From NCBI GenBank assembly GCA_003439945.1, contig QVRM01001115.1, positions 248,001 to 312,000 on the forward strand: a DNA stretch of 64,000 nucleotides. The letters run 5' to 3'. This document shows positions 60,176 through 64,000 of this stretch, one piece after another. The DNA comes from Dermanyssus gallinae (lineage: Eukaryota; Arthropoda; Arachnida; Mesostigmata; Dermanyssidae). A program made the position numbers and the translations under genes. Below the pieces are notes generated by a model that saw nothing but the letters and a program-made list of their open reading frames with translations, did no database searches and was not told where the DNA came from. The stretch's first letter is position 1; every line of letters begins with the position of its first letter.

Positions 60176-61797
60176 TTGACAGATTTTAAGTATGAATGAT
60201 TCCTAATGTATAATGTACAGATCTCTGGAATATTAACTACGGAACGTTAATCATATGAAAAAGTATATATATAGCTTTAAACAAATTGGTGATATCCTAC
60301 ATACAGCTAGCTGTTTTTTTAATCATAATATATCCTATCCATATATTGCTGGGATACATCTAACTAAATCAGTTCTAAATATTATTAGGTCATGCTCCTG
60401 GTAAATAGCTGCACAAAAAGCAAATATAGACAAACTGTGCAAGGAATAAGATCTAGAAATAAGCTTTTCTATGAGGTTCTTCATCTGGGCCTCAATTAGC
60501 CGGATATTTAAAAAAATAACTGATCTATTATAGATATTAACTTTAACAAATGATCAAGTTGCGTAAGGAAAAGCTAAAAGATAATACACTTCGAGCTGAT
60601 TGTAAAGGCGCAAAAAACAGCGTAATCCTCAAAACACCATTCTCAACTAAAGTTCTGCAAGCTAAATTTCTAAGGAATTCAGCAACTGAGGAGGAAGTAT
60701 CTAAGAAATTAACAGAAGATTGTTGAAGCATATTTTTAGTCCGCGGATGATACATGCATTATGATTGAGAGTGATACCAGAAATGAGCTAATAGGTAAGA
60801 TAACAAGTGCAATGGCTAAAATCACCGGATATACTAAACGGATATACTAACGTGTGTTTTTGAATGAACCTACCACACAACAAAAAAGACAAAATCAAAT
60901 AAGCAGCGTTGTGTAATATGTAGGTTGTTTGATGCACTCACAAGAGCGGGCAGACACGGGCGATGGCCTTGTTTGTAAAATACACTTAACTGTTGCAACT
61001 GTTGAAAAATAGTCAATTTTGGAAACTGAGAGTGACTAATTAAATTTACTAAGCATAATTGATTATCATTGATTCACAATTTACTAATTAAATACATCCC
61101 TGTGGAGAGAACGGTTCCATTAAACAGAGATCAGGTCCATTGAATAATGCCGTTGAAGTGTTTGCAAATCTCCGCTTCTCCTGATTTTTTTCATGAGCCG
61201 GCTTGATTGCAACGATTTGAGCTACCGGTGATGTTTGTATCTAATCAGCCCTTTCCTTCAACACATTTCGTAGACATATCGACACGCGGAGCCAAATCAT
61301 TGAGGGCAGGCATCTTTATCACTAGTTTGCCACTTGTTGGAGCAAATTACGCCAGGTTTTGACTTTACAAGAACAAATCGACTGTATAACGTTTATAACG
61401 TGACAGCCTAGCTATGAAGACTGCCATCAGTCTGCTTGTGCAGCTTTTTGTTAATACACGCGTCTAGTCTAACCAGCGATCTGTGCATAGAAGAGACCTC
61501 GAGCGGCATGTGGCTTTTGACCCGTAGTTTGGCATTGTTTGAGTTGCTCTCACTAGATGTTAGTTGTGTGTACGGCTTAATTTGTTCTTGATTTAATATC
61601 CAATCGTTGACATACAATACAGCCCACTAACAGTGGTAACGGAAGCTAGTGAAGTTGCTCTAAGTAGACGTGGACATAATCGACCGGCCATTTCTCTTTC
61701 TAACATATCTATGTCTATCTTGGCTATTGTTGCATCTCTCTAAAACTTTCGTCTTCGTCGTGGTCTGTGTGAACGACTGTGAATTTCGCCCTTGCAG

Positions 61798-61851
61798 AAA
61801 CACCACGACCAACGCAACCCACCACGCGAGGCACAAAGCCACCAAGAAAGA
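61798..61851 (+). CDS. DIP/lachesin-like gene, linker exon 1 (Thr/Pro-rich)
   Basis: Small 54-nt exon with acceptor CTTGCAG and donor GTGAGT, phase 1 in and out. Joined to the Ig3 exon it codes for a Thr/Pro/Lys/Arg-rich stretch beginning ETPRPTQPTT. DIP proteins carry such Pro/Thr stretches between Ig3 and the membrane anchor, and Thr clusters could take O-glycans. Evidence is phase agreement, good splice sites, and composition. There is no conserved domain, so this is less certain than the Ig exons. Confidence 0.75.
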
Positions 61852-62188
61852 GTGAGTACTCCTGTCCTTGTAGAACACCCCTGTTCCGCCCAAGTTCGCT
61901 GACGTCATTGCTAGTTATGTCTCTCAATCACAATCTATCTATCTCTATTCCCCTGTGCATTCGACTGTAAAATACATACGGATTGAACAATTACAATCGA
62001 TAATAGCATATGCTCTGCTGGTTAAAAGTGAACTCAAGTTATCGTAGGGCTTTCAAAAGCAAAATCATTCGATCGGGATTATTATTATTATTATTATTTA
62101 GCGCAGGTTGGTATCTATTTAGATGTCTATTGTTAATTGATTCAACTAGATATTACACAGTGCATGTTGTTTGTATATTTTATTTCAG

Positions 62189-62236
62189 ATAAGAAGCCAC
62201 CTACGACACCTAAATACGAACGGCCAACAAAGCATC
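62189..62236 (+). CDS. DIP/lachesin-like gene, linker exon 2
   Basis: 48-nt exon, acceptor TATTTCAG, donor GTAAGT, phase 1 in and out. It codes for a Lys/Pro/Thr-rich linker (KKPPTTPKYERPTKH) similar in style to the previous exon. Because the length is a multiple of three with symmetric phases, it can be included or skipped without a frame change. Support comes from the strong splice signals and composition only. Confidence 0.72.
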
Positions 62237-63030
62237 GTAAGTATTGTCCCGTGGTACGTTTGCATGCAAATTTGATTTTTGCAAGCTGTATAGTTCAGTT
62301 TTTTTCGAAGCCAATATATATATATATAGCACATCCGTGTCAAATATCGAGGTTGTTTGTCTTACAAACCAGCGGCTCAAGAAGAAGGTGTCATGCGATG
62401 GAGCCGGTGTGCTTTGCGCGGTTTTAGCTTGAACTAAAGGTTACGTAGACGATTAACCGTTCAAAATTTTTTTATTTGTTGTTATTGTGATAGTTGCGGT
62501 AGTAAATGTGGCCTAGTAGTATATCTCCCAGTACGGCTCACCCATTTAGCTTTGAAGGACAAATTGTTGCGGGTGAACAACTGCAAGCCGCACTCGTCAC
62601 AAGGCTACAGTCGGCCTTTTCTGCTAGCCTGAAGAAAAATACAATATATCGTATAGCTGCCCGAATGCGCAAAGGCGCGTCCGGCTTTCGATCGCACCAC
62701 GGTACTAGTTGGCATTTAGGTGAGACGTGTGAACATTGCTGACGAACTATAAACTAATAGCCAAACTCGAACCTTTGGCCGGTTAAGTTTTGCGGTGCTG
62801 AGCAACGGCGAATGCCGTCGATAGGTTTAGATTAAAGCATCTTAAAATGTGTGAACGTGTGCGTTTTCATAAGTATGCATGCCTCGGCAGCAGTACCTAT
62901 GCATGTCGCGGTATACGCCCGTCAAGCGTCTGATTTGTTAACGGTTTCAAGTATAGACGAGTGACAACGGCGCAGATGGAACCCGTCGACAAGTCACTAA
63001 CCGATCTCGATTTCGACTGAATTTTTGCAG
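62237..63030 (+). other. Intron between linker exons 2 and 3
   Basis: Bounded by GTAAGT and TTTGCAG. It has a short (TA)n run at about 62314-62328 and an open frame at 62506-62742 that lacks convincing splice sites or known homology. Nothing else is seen. Confidence 0.7.
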
Positions 63031-63087
63031 ATTATCCGCTCAGGACGACTACAACAGAATCATATGAAGAGCATCCATCGCTCAACG
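63031..63087 (+). CDS. DIP/lachesin-like gene, linker exon 3
   Basis: 57-nt exon, acceptor TTTTTGCAG, donor GTAAGA, phase 1 in and out. It codes for YPLRTTTTESYEEHPSLN, again a Thr-rich then acidic linker. It is the last exon I can recognise. The coding sequence must go on beyond the window, since no stop or anchor signal is reached. Confidence 0.7.
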
Positions 63088-64000
63088 GTAAGAGTAACAA
63101 TAATGGCCATTGACAAGAAACGTAGGGCATATTGATGGTGGTAAAGGGATCAGGTAATTCTGAATGTAGCGTCGAGAACACCAACGTAAGGTAGACGCGC
63201 ACCTTACTTTGTAGTTAAATCGTATTAATTGCTTAACTGCATCAATACTGATTACCTGCCAATCTTCAGAAAGGTTTTTACGCTATGTCCCTTAAAATGT
63301 ATCGCATCTGGAAACTGTAATATTTACACATTGCAATAACTTTTGACTTTGTCGCTTTTTTTTGTTGGGATTAAATATTGGCGCTGGCTGTAGTGGTCAC
63401 AGCTGGAAACGATCGCATAGTATACTCTGCATTTATAAACGGTGTTTCTTATTATTTTTATCTCTACTTTTCTGATCGGTGTTTCTCATTATCTGAACGG
63501 CATTTTTTTATGTGAACTGTAGAGCGGGCACCATATTCAGTTGTTTTTACTGAAGATTGAGAAATCAAATTGAACCACTGTTTCTTTGAAGGTAATTGAT
63601 TTAATCAAACCAAAAACTACAAAAATCATAATCAGTTTGGTGTCCATTTGAGTACGTAGTAGCAATAGACACTGTGGTCTTCGCTTGTTGTGAAATAGTT
63701 CCATCTTTAATTGAGTTCAAGGAATTTACTTTTTTGTCCAATTGTCTTTACAATGTAGGAAGTTATTCGCGTACTACTCACACTTATGCGGTTGTAACAA
63801 ACCTTTGTACATACATATATTGAGGTGTAAGACACGTAGAGCTGTATAGGCCCATGCCTATAATAGCGCGTGCAAAAATACCTTAGTGTTGTACTTAAGT
63901 CTTTGGTGAACTCCCATAATCAATCCCAGGTGTTAGATTTTCGACGACTCCTGCCCAATCAAGTATAGCAGTAAAAAGCCATTAAAAGTCAAATCCGAGG
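63088..64000 (+). other. Start of the next intron
   Basis: Starts with GTAAGA after the last linker exon. AT-rich, with no exon, repeat or RNA gene recognised up to the window end. Confidence 0.6.

Larger units (their letters stand above)
53380..61797 (+). other. Intron between Ig3 and the linker exons (8.4 kb)
   Basis: Bounded by GTGAGT and TTGCAG. It contains the broken non-LTR retrotransposon (about 54240-58645) in the sense orientation, CAA/CAACAG repeats (53697-53765, 58760-58795, 59558-59770) and (AT)n tracts. From 60200 to 61790 it is AT-rich with nothing recognised. Confidence 0.8.

Noticed and set aside
62506..62742. Possible extra linker exon of the adhesion gene
   Set aside because: The sequence before it lacks a clear acceptor with matching phase, and the peptide does not look like the linker exons.
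1..64000. CRISPR array, prophage, bacterial operon or rRNA genes
   Set aside because: No spaced direct repeats, no phage gene sets and no rRNA core sequences were seen; splice structure shows a eukaryote.

Overview
The window is eukaryotic, most likely arthropod, nuclear DNA. It has spliced Ig-domain exons with GT/AG borders, introns of up to 17 kb, dozens of (AT)n and CAA/TTG microsatellites, tRNA-derived SINE-like repeats, foldback DNA elements and non-LTR retrotransposons. There is no bacterial operon, CRISPR array or rRNA. The three-Ig exon set closely resembles arthropod DIP (Dpr-interacting protein)/lachesin-like neuronal adhesion proteins. A chelicerate such as a mite or tick is possible, but that is a low-confidence guess from genome style.

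The only gene I can defend lies on the + strand and seems to span the whole window. Its exons are 15391-15509 and 32732-32939 (Ig1), 47405-47563 and 52582-52713 (Ig2), 53086-53379 (Ig3), and three small Thr/Pro/Lys-rich exons at 61798-61851, 62189-62236 and 63031-63087 (membrane-proximal linker). Phases agree at every junction and no internal stop appears. The exons for the signal peptide and for the C-terminal end (probably a GPI signal) are not visible and probably lie outside the window. The visible part codes for about 357 residues.

Everything else is intron. 1-15390 is 5' intron with a decayed minus-strand reverse transcriptase (about 2560-3160), a tRNA-like SINE (about 9990-10195) and a fossil 3' end of a retrotransposon (14206-14463). 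15510-32731 holds CAA/TTG-rich GC-rich stretches, SINE copies, a paired dispersed repeat (16986-17178 and 29101-29299), a 733-bp foldback element with TA flanks (29308-30040), a near-complete 198-bp palindrome (30273-30470) and a second reverse-transcriptase relic (about 31640-32100). 32940-47404 holds another retrotransposon 3' end (33370-33645), GC-rich stretches and minisatellites. 47564-52581 holds an in-frame 24-bp minisatellite and a SINE copy.

The most interesting non-gene object is a nearly full-length but broken non-LTR retrotransposon at about 54240-58645, in the same orientation as the host gene. It has a gag-like ORF1 with three CCHC knuckles, coupled through an overlapping TAATG stop/start to an ORF2 with an N-terminal C2H2 finger, a reverse transcriptase with a YLDD active site, and a C-terminal restriction-like endonuclease region. 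Two tRNA-like modules lie directly upstream of it, and two older 3'-end relatives lie elsewhere in the window.
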